Of a stretch of 64,000 nucleotides of DNA, positions 11,401-21,036 are shown in pieces. The stretch is taken from positions 5,270,001 through 5,334,000 of the forward strand of contig OX388320.1 of assembly GCA_947579605.1 (NCBI GenBank), given 5' to 3'. Made by a program: the position numbers and the translations under genes. Each line of letters starts with the position of its first letter. Position 1 is the first letter of the stretch. This DNA is from Athripsodes cinereus (Eukaryota > Arthropoda > Insecta > Trichoptera > Leptoceridae). Below the pieces are notes generated by a model, which ran no database searches, was not told the DNA's origin, and saw only the letters and a list, made by a program, of their open reading frames with translations.

Positions 11401-14400
11401 ATCTTGGAGTTGATGATGTTTGAACCCAATGCTTTAATAGCTGCTTGACTGTCAGATAGTATAGCTATATGTTGCTTACTGTATCCTCTGTCGAGATTGA
11501 ACTGGATACATCTTTCCAGAGCATATATTTCTGCTTGGAAGACACTTGGGAATTTTCCCATTGCTTCAGAGTGTTCGGTGCGCGGCCCGTAGACTCCTGC
11601 TCCAGTTCCCTCTTCTGTTTTGGATCCATCCGTATACCATACGATGGTTCCATTCTTGAGAGAGTGTATAATATCCTCGTCCCATTCTTTCTTTGTGCTC
11701 AGTTTGATAGCAAAATTCTTCTCGAAACTGAACTTCTTGATCATTAGATCGGCTGGCAGATCAATGAGGTATGCGCAGTCATTTAGAATTTCTTCTCCTT
11801 TGATGCGGTTTACCCTCGTTGATTCTGTCTTCTTAAGTCTGAGATATGTCTTCTTTGCAGCTTCCTCCACTACCATGTGGAGCGGTGAGAGATCAAGGAT
11901 CACCTCCATGGCTGCCGTTGGACATGTTCTCATTGCTCCTGTTATGCATAAGCATGCTAACCTTTGTACCTTATCGAGTAATTTCCTCGTGGTAACAAGT
12001 TTGGTTCCACTTGACCATGCAATGGCTCCATATGTGATGATTGGTTTTATCATCACTGTATACATCCACAGCAGGATGTTTGGGTTGCAGCCCCAATTTT
12101 TACCTGCTATCCTTCTGCAAATCATAAGTGCAGAGGTTGCTTTTTCGACTACTTTGTCGACGTGTCTATTCCACAGCAGCTTTTTGTCTAGTGTTACACC
12201 TAGATATTTTGCTGTATCACTCCATTCTACAACAGCTCCATCTAGAAAGATTTCCTTGGTGTTTTGGAGTTTCTTTTTGTTTGTGAATGGTACTATTGTG
12301 GTTTTTCCTGAGTTCAATTTCAGCCCCACAGATATGCACCATCTTCTTGTAAGTTCTAGTGCACCCTGCATTAAATCACAAAGTACATCTTCAAACTTTC
12401 CTCTGATTGTGATAACTATGTCATCTGCATATCCATTTACATGGTATCTGTGCTCGGTGAGTTTCCCGAGTATTTCGTCTACAACTAGACTCCAGATGAG
12501 GGGTGATAAGACTCCTCCTTGCGGACATCCTCTTGTAGTTGTAACTTTAATGTTGCTATCTCCTACTTTGGATTCCGCAGTTCTTGTGGCCAGCATATGT
12601 TTTATCCATCTGGATATTGTGCTGCCTACTCCTCTTTTCTTTAGCGCTTCTTCGACTGCCTCATGGGAGGTATTGTCAAAAGCTCCTTCTATGTCCAAGA
12701 ATGCACACAGAGCTATTTCTTTATTGTCGATGCTTTTCTGGATTAACTCAGTCAGCTCACACAGGGCGGAGTCCGTGGATCTTCCTACCCTGTATGCATG
12801 CTGATTTGGATGTAGTGGTGTTTTATCCAGTAGCTCGCTTCTTATGTAGTTGTCTACTACTTTCTCCATCGTCTTTAATAGGAATGATGTGAGACTGATG
12901 GGTCTGTATGACTTTGGAAGGGTTGAGTCCTTCTTTCCATTTTTTGGAATAAAAGTCACACGTGCTCTACGCCATGATCTAGGTATGTACCCCAGAGCTA
13001 GGCTGCTTCTTATGATTCTTAGGAGATGTGGAAAGATTTCTTCCTGTCCCTTCTGAAGTAGAACTGGGAGAATGCCATCTACTCCCGGTGATTTATATGG
13101 CTGGAATGAGTTTATGGCCCACTTCAGCCGCCCCGGGGTGCAGACTGCTTTTGTCATTTCCCAATCTTCTTTCTTAGATTTGTAGCACATTGTGTGCTCC
13201 AAGTCTGCTTCGACGGTTTGACTGCCTGGGAAGTGAGTTTCTAGTAGCAAAAGTGCTCTTTGCTCCTCACTCTCAGTGTAGTTTCCATCTGGTTTTTTGA
13301 GAGACGCTGGTCCCTGTAAACCTCCTTTGGCCAGTGCTTTATGTAGTCTGGCTGCTATTGGAGTTTCCGTGATTTTTTCACAGAAATCTCTAAAGCTTTT
13401 CCGCTTTGCTTTTCTTATTTCTTTGTTGTAGTTAGTGAGTACTTCGGTGTACTCCTGCCAGTCTCCACTCCCCCTCGCACGATTGTATAATCTTCGCACT
13501 GAGGCTCTCAGATTTGACAGTTTGTTGTTCCACCAAGGCACTTCCCTACAGCTTCTTTTCTCTCGAACAGGACAGTTTGATTCGTATGCGTCCAAAATTG
13601 CCGCATTTAGATCCTGTACTGCCTGTTCTAGTTCATAATGATTTTTTACTTTTGAATTGACCAGTTCTAAGTTATGCTTAAGACTGGTCATGTATCCATC
13701 CCAGTCTGTTTTCCTGGGATTCCTGATGAGATCTGTCTTAATAGATAGACCTTCTAAATCAAATCTTATGATTTTATGATCTGAGAGAGAAGGCTCTTGC
13801 GAAACCCTCCATCTCTTGACCATTTCGTTGATATTTCCACTTGAAAGTGTAATATCTAATACTTCCTGCCTTATTCTAGTGATAAATGTGGGATCACTTC
13901 CCACATTTAGTATATCTAGGTTTTCAGTCAGGATGAATTCTAGGAGTTCTTCGCCTCTTCTGTTTATATCACTACTCCCCCACACAGTGTTATGAGCGTT
14001 TGCATCACACCCCAGTATGAGAGGGAGGTTGTTATTACTACAATAATTCACTAAACTTTGAACTTCTAATGGTGGCGCTGGCCCATGATAGTCAAAGTAT
14101 GCCGTTGCAATTACTATATCTCGACATGTGTCACCCATATCGATACTTGCTCGGATGGGTACTAGATCGCGGGACATGAATTCTGACAGAGACATATATT
14201 TAATGTTGTCCCTTATCAAGATACAAGCTCTTGGTTTGTCAGTCTTCATATCCCAGATTACTTTAGCACCCAAGCTAGACAGACCTCTGATCTGTCCCTT
14301 GTAAGTCCAAGGTTCCTGTATTAACACAATTCCCAGGTTAGTTTTGGCAAACATGTTTGCAATGGCAGCAGAGGCTCCCCTAGCATGATGCAAGTTTACC

Positions 14401-17400
14401 TGAGCGATCCTGGTGATATTATTTGTTAATTTTGTGTTAATTTTTATTTATTTGTTTACTTATATTGATATATTATTATCTACTATTTAGAGTACATGCC
14501 TCTTACTACTGGACCATTTCCACATCTTGGGCTTCATTTTCCCCTTCTTCTGCAGAAAGCAGTTCTTCCTCGTCATCTGAGTTCACCAATGGATTGGGAC
14601 TCGCGAGCAAGCTCGCATCGTCCTGCATCCTGGCGACGTCGCTCTCCTCCTCCTCACCTGAGCTCGCCATTGGACTCGGACTCGCGAGCAAGCTCGCATT
14701 GTCCTCTATCCTGGCGATGTTATTTTCCTCTCCTGAGTGAGGCACCCCCCCAGAGGAAGTCCCCTCTGATGTGATGCCCTCCCCGGAAGGATCGGGCAGG
14801 GAGGTAGGTGTTTTGGTGGTTCCACCTTCTTCCATTCTCCTCCTCCATAGTCCTTGGACTTGGATCTCTCCATATCGGTAGAAGAGTATTCCCCTCTTCT
14901 CCGACATGCTTCTATGAGAGGCCTGGTCTACCTCCAAACTCAGGAGCCAACCAGTTCCATCCTTCTTGCTGGCAAGGATTCTCCAGAGGGTGATGTTGAG
15001 CCCCTCATTTTGCCTATCCAGCATCTTAAGTATCTCCTCTGTGGTCATGTCTAGGCTTCTGGGGAAAAAGATGGTGACGGTGTATGCCTTCGGAACATTC
15101 TCCTCTGAGCATGCCCTAAGCCCCGCCCCCTCCCATCCCCCCAGAGACCCGACCACGGACTTCAACCACTCAGCTGTTGGTGTGGTAGCACAGTCCACCA
15201 AGAGCATGCTTGGTTTGAAGCGTATGCTTCGGAACTGTACTTTACTTGGAGATGGTCTCGTATCCGACATCATCTCCTTCAAGATTAAGTTCTCCAGCCT
15301 AGTGAGACCCTCATTGTCAATGGTGACCTTTGGGTACTCATTTGGCAGGATTACCAATCTTGTTGCTTTAAGAGCAGTTGCATAGCTGGTGACTTGCCCA
15401 GTTGATCTAGTACTAGCCTGGGTCTGTGCATCTGCTCTTTTCTTTTTTGAGGCTGGGTTCTGTGGAGGAGTCGTCAGCCTCTTCTTGGCATTTTGCTCTT
15501 TGGGTGCAGGCCCCTCTGCAATTGCCTTCTTTTTGACCTCTTCAGGTGCATGCCCCTTAGATGGTCCTTCTTGGTTTTGTTGTTCGGGTGTAACTTTCCC
15601 CGCAATCGCTCTCTTTCTGGCCTCCTCTGGTTCAAGCCCAATGGTTAGGTATCGGAGATACCACTTTTTCCGGGCCCCGCTGAGACCTCTTGTCAGCGGG
15701 TCGTCCCGGCCTCCAGGTTCACCTGGAGCTGGTAGTGGCATCATCCTCCACCCTGGCCTTCTGCTTTTCTTTGATGTGTTGCCGCCACTAGTCCCGGGTT
15801 GATCGGTATTGCTAGTGGAGGCTTCGCCCTCAGAAGTCCCGGAGAGCCCGGTTTTACTACTGGAGGTTCCACCAACACTAGCCCCGACTTTTCCGGTGAT
15901 GTCAGTGGTGGCTTTGACACCTTCTGTCCCGGATTTTCCGGTGTTTTTACCAGTGGAGGCATCGCCCCCAGCGGTCCCGGAGTATCCGGTTTTGCAACCG
16001 CTGGAGGTTCTGCCACCACTGGTCCCGGCTTGTCCGGTGCTGCCAATGAAGGCACTGCTTATTTCTTTAGTTGCCCTACCTGAAGGCCGAGACGCCGCCG
16101 CCCGATCCACAGGAGCAGACGACGACGCACGACCCCCAGCAGGGCCAGTATTTGCAGGGCAAGCCTGCTTAGATTTGCTTTTTGTTTTCTTTTTTTTCTT
16201 GACTTCTTCCATATTGAGTCCCACGAGTAGCTAGGGAACTAAAGGTCCACTGCGTCAGAGCCCCGCATGACACAGTAAGGCTACTTACTCCAGGAGGTCG
16301 CCAGGTATCCTGAAGGCCCCGTTTGAGACACCATACCCTGGTGCCATTCAGCCATCAGCACAGGTCGCTCTACACCTTGGCTTGGGTTGGGATTGGTATG
16401 ATGGAACATATGTAAATGATCATAATGTGGTAAGAGCAAGGAGTTTTGACAGGAAAGCGGGCATAGGATCGGGAGAGCGCTGACCGGAGGGATCTGTGGA
16501 CGGATCAGCGTTCAGCTCAGGTATCCCGGGTGTGCCATACCCGTAACTCACTGGAACAGTGAGCCCCCTGGGGGGTAACCATTACCCTTGGATAGCCTCT
16601 AGATTCTTTAAGGGAATTCACGAACGAAAAGAAAGACTTGACATTGCCCTTAAGTGACTTCTCAGTGTTATTAATAAAAGACCTATAATCGTGATCCTGT
16701 GACAACTTCAACTGAGCTCTTAGTTGAAAAAATGAATTGTAGTTAGAATCATTACGGTTCATCTTCCAATTACGCCTAGCCTTGGACTTTCTCTTAAACA
16801 ACAACACAATTCTATTAGAGAACCATTTGGGAAAATTATTAGGTGCCACCCTCTTCATAGGTGTATGCTTCTCAATTATTGGCAAAACATAACCATAAAA
16901 AGATTCAACCATCTCATTCACCGGTCCGTTTCCCAAAACGCTGACCCAATCAACACTTTGTAGTTCAAAATTTATTTCCGAAAAGTTTGACAAAAGTATA
17001 TCAATTTCTGGATCATATTTTGAGACAAATCCTCAGCAATTTCAAACTCATAATCTATCAACAGTGAAGGATAGTGTGAATCTTTACCAACCAGTGGAGA
17101 GTCACATCTGGTTACAGAACACGGAATAGTTGAAAGAACTAAATCCAAGATAACTTGATTGCTGCTATAAACTCCGTTAGACTGAAACATATTGAGAAAA
17201 GATATAGGTAGATTCTATCAAATACTGCGCAACAGGAGCCGAATAAGAATACGGAACAAAGATTGACTCAACATCGGGGTCTTTTTTCTATTGGATTGTT
17301 GGGATATCTACAATAAGACAAATATCCGTTTTGTCGTAATAGCTGATTAAACGTTCAGATATACTTTTAAAAAAGATGTTTTAAGTATCTAAGGATGTGG

Positions 17401-19488
17401 AAGGCGGTATATATACTACACCTAGTAGCGATGAGCATTTTTCCATGGAACTATGTGTTACCGATGAAAAACGAATACTGGTAAAAAACTTTCACCAATA
17501 TCATCCCAAAAAAGAGTGGATGAACTTCCTAGTGTCCGATTCACAGCAATTAAGACCCCACCTCCATCCCTTTTACCACTCAACATGAAATCCCTATCCT
17601 TCCGGTAAACTGTATATTCGTTTTGAAAAAGTTCGCTATCAAATATCCCACAATTTAGCCAAGTTTCCGTCAGAACAATTATATCATAATTATTTGCAAA
17701 TAAGTTTGCTCTAAACTCCTCGATCTTAGACTTCAAGTCCCGAAAATTCTGATAGAATACTTTAGTGTGGTTCACCTTGTAGTATGATATAAATATTCCC
17801 TAAATAGAATATAAAATTATTGTAGGGCCCTATACTCATAGCAGTTGTACAATACTTAAAACAAACATATAAATTAAATCTCCTCAAATGCATACTTCTC
17901 CCAATAATAATAACATCATCAAGCAAACGAACACAAAAAACAATACAACAAATGCGGCCAACACGGAACAGACCAGATACTTTATTACTAAAATAATATT
18001 CGCAAAACATTCACATATTTTTTTGCGAATGCGAATGCGAATGCGAATACTTTGAAAGATGCGAATATTCGCGAATGCGAATGCGAAAATTCGTTACATC
18101 ACTAGTATTTAGCTACGAAAATTGATACTTTCTCGCAAAGTCGTCTATAGTTGAACGACTACATAACGCTAAAATGTGTTTTGACTACGGCTGCAGCCAC
18201 GTGCCTTCCATACAAGTAGATATGCAACGCATGCTCTAAAATAAATAAATAATATTAATTAATTTATCTTTAATAATTATTAATTAATCTAAATTAAATG
18301 AATAATATTATTCATTAATAATCTTATAATGATACTCTACACTACTATATTATACAATTTTTATGATAATTAATTTATTGTAGGGCATGCTTTGCATATA
18401 TACTTGTATGGAAGGCACGCTGCTGGAAAGGACTATGGTAGTTTGAGCATTTGGAAAGGAAAAACGAGGACATAATGTCCAAAAAATCTACAGGTGTTCG
18501 TAGAGAAGTGGCTGAACAGCTGAACATTACATGACAGATTGACTTTGTATTTATTTCATAACTAATATTTATACTTCAGATAATCGCTGTGATGCCACTG
18601 ATGCACAAAAATCTTAATATATGTATTGGATTGATTATTGGGACCATCCCCTTGAGGAGTCCACAAGTAGGATCACCTTTCGTTGCCCCTCCGTACAACG
18701 CTGGCCCTTCCACATCTAATGGAGAAATGTCCTACAATAATCAATTTTATTTTGATCTGCGTAAGTAATTTGTCTATCTTTCTTAGTCCTGGCCTTGTAT
18801 TTCCATTATCATCTGAGGCCAACCTTTTTGATTCTCGTTCTCCAAGTATCCTGTGTCTGTGCTAGATCGAGTTCTGCTGCCGTCAAATACTTTTATTTAT
18901 TTTATTATTCTTTTTGCACATCATCATTATATAACAGTATTAACAAATCAATATGAAATTTTAAAAAACTAGGATGATGTGCAGTGGCGAGATTATCTTA
19001 TGACGCATGAAAAAATAAACCAAACTTATCAGTGAAAGAATGCTAGGCAAGCGGTGTAATGAATGAAGCAAGATGAAGATTTCCCAACATACCTTAACAT
19101 GACCTAATCCCAATTATCGGTTTTGCTTACTAGTCGGCCGACAAATTGATCATTTGAGCATCTGGCTATTCGGTAAATCAATAATGAGCCCATCTCTATT
19201 AAATGATGAATTTAGCTTCATTGAAAATATGAAAATTCATAAATAACACCACTTCCACCACCGCACAAAATCTGAAATTCATGTGCCAATTTTGGTGTCA
19301 AAACAGTTAATAAAAACATTTGTTTTATTGCAGCTCCTCCGTCTTACGAAGAATCTTCCGAGTGTAAACAGGTATGGGAAAAACGCAGCTTCAATACCAA
19401 AATATGTTACTTCAAGCCCAAATATCTTGTATTCCACTTTCCTGATACATTACAAGAAGGTGAAGAGAAATTGGAAAGGAGGAAGTAA
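5453..19488 (+). CDS. Arrestin-domain-containing protein (alpha-arrestin, ARRDC-type), complete, seven coding exons, 396 aa
   Basis: Coding exons are 5453-5567, 6065-6211, 6836-7056, 7219-7401, 7979-8167, 18580-18760 and 19334-19488. All have GT donors and AG acceptors, and the phases join without a break to TAA 19486-19488. The arrestin N domain (about residues 4-150) shows FYSGERVTGFV, FLGPGAHSFQF (95-105) and LPEDLPTSFE..GQVRY (110-127). The arrestin C domain (about 162-312) shows GFLPGQRVPI and ends IIGTIPL (304-310). A PPPSY at 346-350 supplies a PPxY motif, known to bind WW domains of Nedd4-family ubiquitin ligases. Alpha-arrestins act as cytosolic or endosomal adaptors that direct membrane cargo to ubiquitylation; the cargo here is unknown. 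The start has an acaaaATG context. Length fits the family (about 330-450 aa). Intron 5 is 10.4 kb, nearly all nested transposons. A second donor-like site (caagaag|gtgaag, near 19460) could give another C-terminus. A paralogue's last exon lies upstream. Confidence 0.92.
6719..6800 (+). repeat. Copy of an interspersed repeat (CCATCACGGCATATCCC family), in intron 2
   Basis: The segment accatcatggcatatcccac...gtggggtagccagcag...catgtaataaacatgcaa recurs with small changes at 25317-25437, 40391-40575, 59722-59862 and 60047-60155. It is probably the conserved part of a SINE or LINE tail. Confidence 0.7.
8203..8450. repeat. Minisatellite, 51-bp unit, five copies, in intron 5
   Basis: Near-identical 51-bp units (tggtaatagtgtcgtatgg...) begin about 35 bp after the exon 5 donor at 8168. 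Because 51 is a multiple of three, the minus strand stays open as a repeating peptide, but this is a by-product of the repeat. Confidence 0.9.
10812..14447 (-). CDS. LINE ORF2: endonuclease, reverse transcriptase, RNase H
   Basis: This ORF copies LINE RNA into a nicked target site. Counting residue 1 as the TTG at 14393, the endonuclease spans about 1-215 (LIQEPW at 24-29, GCDANAHN at 128-135, SDHK at 204-207). RT spans about 440-740 (SPGVDGILP, FLDIEGAFDN, GCPQGGVLSP, catalytic YADD at 655-658). RNase H spans about 917-1040 with its acidic residues D922, E955, D981 and D1033. A C-terminal C-x2-C-x8-H-x4-C lies at 1134-1151. All key residues are present and there is no stop. No ATG precedes the endonuclease in frame: the frame opens at 14447 after a TAA, 56 bp beyond the ORF1 stop, and the first ATG is codon 14. 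Translation probably starts by reinitiation at a non-ATG codon, so the start given is the edge of the open frame. Confidence 0.9.
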   Translation of the reverse strand: MKINTKLTNNITRIAQVNLHHARGASAAIANMFAKTNLGIVLIQEPWTYKGQIRGLSSLGAKVIWDMKTDKPRACILIRDNIKYMSLSEFMSRDLVPIRASIDMGDTCRDIVIATAYFDYHGPAPPLEVQSLVNYCSNNNLPLILGCDANAHNTVWGSSDINRRGEELLEFILTENLDILNVGSDPTFITRIRQEVLDITLSSGNINEMVKRWRVSQEPSLSDHKIIRFDLEGLSIKTDLIRNPRKTDWDGYMTSLKHNLELVNSKVKNHYELEQAVQDLNAAILDAYESNCPVREKRSCREVPWWNNKLSNLRASVRRLYNRARGSGDWQEYTEVLTNYNKEIRKAKRKSFRDFCEKITETPIAARLHKALAKGGLQGPASLKKPDGNYTESEEQRALLLLETHFPGSQTVEADLEHTMCYKSKKEDWEMTKAVCTPGRLKWAINSFQPYKSPGVDGILPVLLQKGQEEIFPHLLRIIRSSLALGYIPRSWRRARVTFIPKNGKKDSTLPKSYRPISLTSFLLKTMEKVVDNYIRSELLDKTPLHPNQHAYRVGRSTDSALCELTELIQKSIDNKEIALCAFLDIEGAFDNTSHEAVEEALKKRGVGSTISRWIKHMLATRTAESKVGDSNIKVTTTRGCPQGGVLSPLIWSLVVDEILGKLTEHRYHVNGYADDIVITIRGKFEDVLCDLMQGALELTRRWCISVGLKLNSGKTTIVPFTNKKKLQNTKEIFLDGAVVEWSDTAKYLGVTLDKKLLWNRHVDKVVEKATSALMICRRIAGKNWGCNPNILLWMYTVMIKPIITYGAIAWSSGTKLVTTRKLLDKVQRLACLCITGAMRTCPTAAMEVILDLSPLHMVVEEAAKKTYLRLKKTESTRVNRIKGEEILNDCAYLIDLPADLMIKKFSFEKNFAIKLSTKKEWDEDIIHSLKNGTIVWYTDGSKTEEGTGAGVYGPRTEHSEAMGKFPSVFQAEIYALERCIQFNLDRGYSKQHIAILSDSQAAIKALGSNIINSKMVWTCLLKLNELGKKNKVTLFWVPGHIGVEGNERADKLARKGAATQLYGPEPFCGLGHTFFQEEIKKKGRQERNELWKNLPRLRQAKELLGGYNSKRAKTCTNLSKTSLKAITGFLTGHCRLREHLRKLGLEEDGTCRFCEEEAETPRHLLADCNAVGFARIKTLGRHWVEVESLHTLDPLRILDFIRCLGLEGSL
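14506..16212 (-). CDS. LINE ORF1 (Gag-like nucleic-acid-binding protein), 568 aa
   Basis: The first ATG is at 16210-16212 (MEEVKKKKKTKSKSK); the frame opens slightly earlier but without an ATG. The N-terminal third is basic, then Ser/Gly/Thr-rich with imperfect GTSGG-type repeats, so it is probably disordered. A Lys/Arg-rich middle leads to a compact region (about residues 285-465, YATALKATRLVILPNEYPKV to GEIQVQGLWRRRM) resembling the conserved C-terminal fold of LOA/Lian-type ORF1 proteins, with no CCHC knuckle. The last 100 residues are acidic and repeat SLLASPxP twice. The role, by family, is coating the LINE RNA. It stops at TAG 14506-14508, just before the ORF2 frame. Confidence 0.85.
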   Translation of the reverse strand: MEEVKKKKKTKSKSKQACPANTGPAGGRASSSAPVDRAAASRPSGRATKEISSAFIGSTGQAGTSGGRTSSGCKTGYSGTAGGDASTGKNTGKSGTEGVKATTDITGKVGASVGGTSSSKTGLSGTSEGEASTSNTDQPGTSGGNTSKKSRRPGWRMMPLPAPGEPGGRDDPLTRGLSGARKKWYLRYLTIGLEPEEARKRAIAGKVTPEQQNQEGPSKGHAPEEVKKKAIAEGPAPKEQNAKKRLTTPPQNPASKKKRADAQTQASTRSTGQVTSYATALKATRLVILPNEYPKVTIDNEGLTRLENLILKEMMSDTRPSPSKVQFRSIRFKPSMLLVDCATTPTAEWLKSVVGSLGGWEGAGLRACSEENVPKAYTVTIFFPRSLDMTTEEILKMLDRQNEGLNITLWRILASKKDGTGWLLSLEVDQASHRSMSEKRGILFYRYGEIQVQGLWRRRMEEGGTTKTPTSLPDPSGEGITSEGTSSGGVPHSGEENNIARIEDNASLLASPSPMASSGEEEESDVARMQDDASLLASPNPLVNSDDEEELLSAEEGENEAQDVEMVQ

Positions 19489-20860
19489 TCTGTATTGACT
19501 GGTACAAATCTGTAAACTGGTACAAAATAGAAGCGGCCAGATCTTTTGCTTTCAGCATTTTATAATAATTTAATTATAAGCAGTCCTTTTTGATTATTAA
19601 GAAAAGTGTATGTTGTAAAAAAAATCTATCAATCATTCTCTTGATACGGTATGACTATTTTGGAAGAGCAACTCCTCTGATCTTTATTCTAGTCGTTTTC
19701 ACCTGTACTCACAAAAAAATATACGGAGACCTGGCTTACTGGCTGTATCTAATGTGAGAATAGAGTTATCTCGGACTAAACCAAAATCTTACTTACAGAA
19801 TATTTTTTCTATTGTACACTGTGAAAAAAATTCATTAGTATGCATATTGTTGTATAATATAATTTTTTAATTTTTCAATTAAGAAATGATATGAAATTAA
19901 AATAAATTTTATTTCTTTACAACAAATAATTTTACAAGTGTATAAAAAAATACAAAGCAAAAATATTAATCACGTAGCTATTCTAATGTAGTAAACAAAT
20001 TACACTGCCTCACTAGATTTGTAATTTGTTCCGAGACAGTGGAATCTGTATCCATAAAGTATAATATTTATACTATAATATATTAGTGCTCCGCAACCTT
20101 TTCTCATCTACGGCACACCAAAATTAATACAAACAGTCAAAAGCCAGGAATATTTTTAGTCTGACACAAAGTGGGAACTTTGCTAATCTTTCTTTGTGAA
20201 TGACATGTTATTTAACCAGATATAACAGTTATTCTGAGTATGGGTGAATAGTAGCTTTATATATATATATATGTATATGCTGACTTGAATTAAATTTATT
20301 TGTGTTAATAATCAATTTTGCATTAGCGGAATCCACTGTAGTGCATGATTGTATGCGTGCTATTTATTACATGATGTATTGAGATTATTGTTGTAAATAC
20401 AGCAATGATTTTAAAGCAAACAGAATGATGTGTATGTATTGGTTTTATTTACCTACTTGTAACAGTTTTTATTTTTTTAATATTTGCGTAGGTACTCGTA
20501 CATCATTTTTGTAATCAACTAATAGATTTTTGATATGTTTTGATTTTATTTACTTCCACTGTGTTAATGTTTTTATATTTTGGTTTTATATGTATACTTA
20601 GTTATATTGTTATGTAAACGATATTTGTTAACCTTTATTGTCAATGGCCAATGTGCTGTTTATGATGAATATATAAATAAATAAATACTCAAATCTAGAT
20701 ACATATTATCAAACTGTGTTCAACAGCAACTTGTATTATATTTACCCAGTTATTTTTTTTAATCATGTTCTAAGGCTCTCTATAAGCGTTTATTAGTTTT
20801 TTTAAAGTTAGAAATTTTAAGTGTTTTAAGATGATTGGAGAATGTGCATAAATTTTTTTT
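19489..20860. other. 3' UTR and downstream flank of the arrestin-domain gene
   Basis: A candidate poly(A) signal AATAAA lies at 19901-19906, about 410 bp after the stop. A further AT-rich stretch near 20640-20690 (tttattgtcaatgg... then aataaataaata) looks like a LINE 3' tail. No ORF of note. Confidence 0.4.
19901..19906 (+). promoter_or_regulatory. Candidate polyadenylation signal AATAAA
   Basis: First canonical hexamer clearly downstream of the arrestin-domain stop codon, with T-rich sequence following it. Chance occurrence is likely in such AT-rich DNA. Confidence 0.3.
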
Positions 20861-20867
20861 TTTTTTT

Positions 20868-21036
20868 TAAAAAGTTATATCTGGGTTTTGTTATAAACCC
20901 AAATACAACCTTATACACCTTTCACAGTAAGCTAAAAGCTTGTGTCGTGAAAGGGGAGTTTGCCGGCACCTGGGATCGAACCTCCGACCCCTTGTTCACG
21001 AGGCCGAGACTCTACCCCCAGGCTACCGACGAACTC
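20868..21036 (-). mobile_element. tRNA-derived SINE, family 1, near full length
   Basis: On the minus strand the head reads gagttcgtcggtagcctggg, followed by A-box-like tagcctgggggtagag and B-box ggttcgatccc. The body follows, and the tail contains the palindrome gggtttataacaaaaccc plus an A run. Relatives: 35470-35632, 36766-36930, 57603-57768; tails only at 41473-41525 and 49239-49319; a split head at 55036-55610. Confidence 0.88.

Larger units (their letters stand above)
10720..16578 (-). mobile_element. Full-length LINE of the LOA/I type with both ORFs open, 5859 bp
   Basis: It is bracketed by an exact 11-bp target duplication ccattaccctt (10709-10719 and 16579-16589). The 3' end is an A-rich tail (seen as ttatttttta... 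on +), and about 366 bp of 5' UTR lies at 16213-16578. ORF1 (14506-16212) and ORF2 (10812-14447) have no internal stops. G+C is higher than in the surrounding DNA. The clade is inferred from the RNase H domain, the C-terminal CCHC motif and an ORF1 without zinc knuckles; I/LOA/R1-group alternatives remain open. Confidence 0.9.
9428..17775 (-). pseudogene. Broken LINE endonuclease-reverse transcriptase ORF
   Basis: On the minus strand the order is: endonuclease start (FYQNFRDLKSKIEEF, LTETWL) at 17458-17775; linker at about 16590-16993; then, after the inserted LINE, RT segments at 10266-10712 (GVGPDGKAP, YRPISI), 9915-10175 (FQKAFDKVEH, GVPQGSVLGALLF) and 9428-9988 (LFTDDLKIY, DLGVVFNSELHFDDHV, SLIRSKLEYCSSLW). 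The catalytic YADD-type box reads FTDD. There are several frame changes, so it is inactive. The two halves meet at the 11-bp duplication of the inserted LINE. Confidence 0.85.
9105..17861 (-). mobile_element. Jockey/CR1-like LINE, about 2.9 kb without its own insertion
   Basis: Likely borders are given by a shared 10-bp caaacatata (9095-9104 and 17862-17871), with a T run on the left as the reversed poly(A) tail. It carries the endonuclease start near 17775 and reverse transcriptase parts at 9428-10712. A second LINE was inserted into it at 10720-16578. There is no ORF1, so it is 5'-truncated or from a one-ORF lineage. Confidence 0.75.
8599..18104. mobile_element. hAT-like non-autonomous element, interrupted by LINEs
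   Basis: Terminal inverted repeats tagtgatgtaacgaat are exact, with an exact 8-bp target duplication gtatttag (8591-8598 and 18105-18112). Next to both ends are gcgaatgcgaatgcgaat arrays with attcgcgaat palindromes. Removing the LINE at 9105-17861 leaves about 750 bp of element with no transposase motif, so it was probably non-autonomous. Confidence 0.9.
8488..18185. mobile_element. Palindromic TA-type foldback element, copy A, split by a 9.5-kb nest
   Basis: The left arm begins gtcaaaacacattttag at 8488. The right arm ends ctaaaatgtgttttgac at 18185. Joined, they form a near-perfect palindrome matching intact copies at 33021-33248 and 35195-35356. TA dinucleotides sit at or within one base of the ends, as in Tc1/mariner-type MITEs. 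The hAT element at 8599-18104 interrupts it between the arms. Confidence 0.82.

Noticed and set aside
11620..12804. 394-codon + strand open frame
   Set aside because: It lies antisense to LINE ORF2, has no recognisable domain, and the ORF2 frame carries all the family motifs.
14465..16234. Several + strand frames rich in Ser/Pro/Gly
   Set aside because: They are antisense to the low-complexity part of LINE ORF1.
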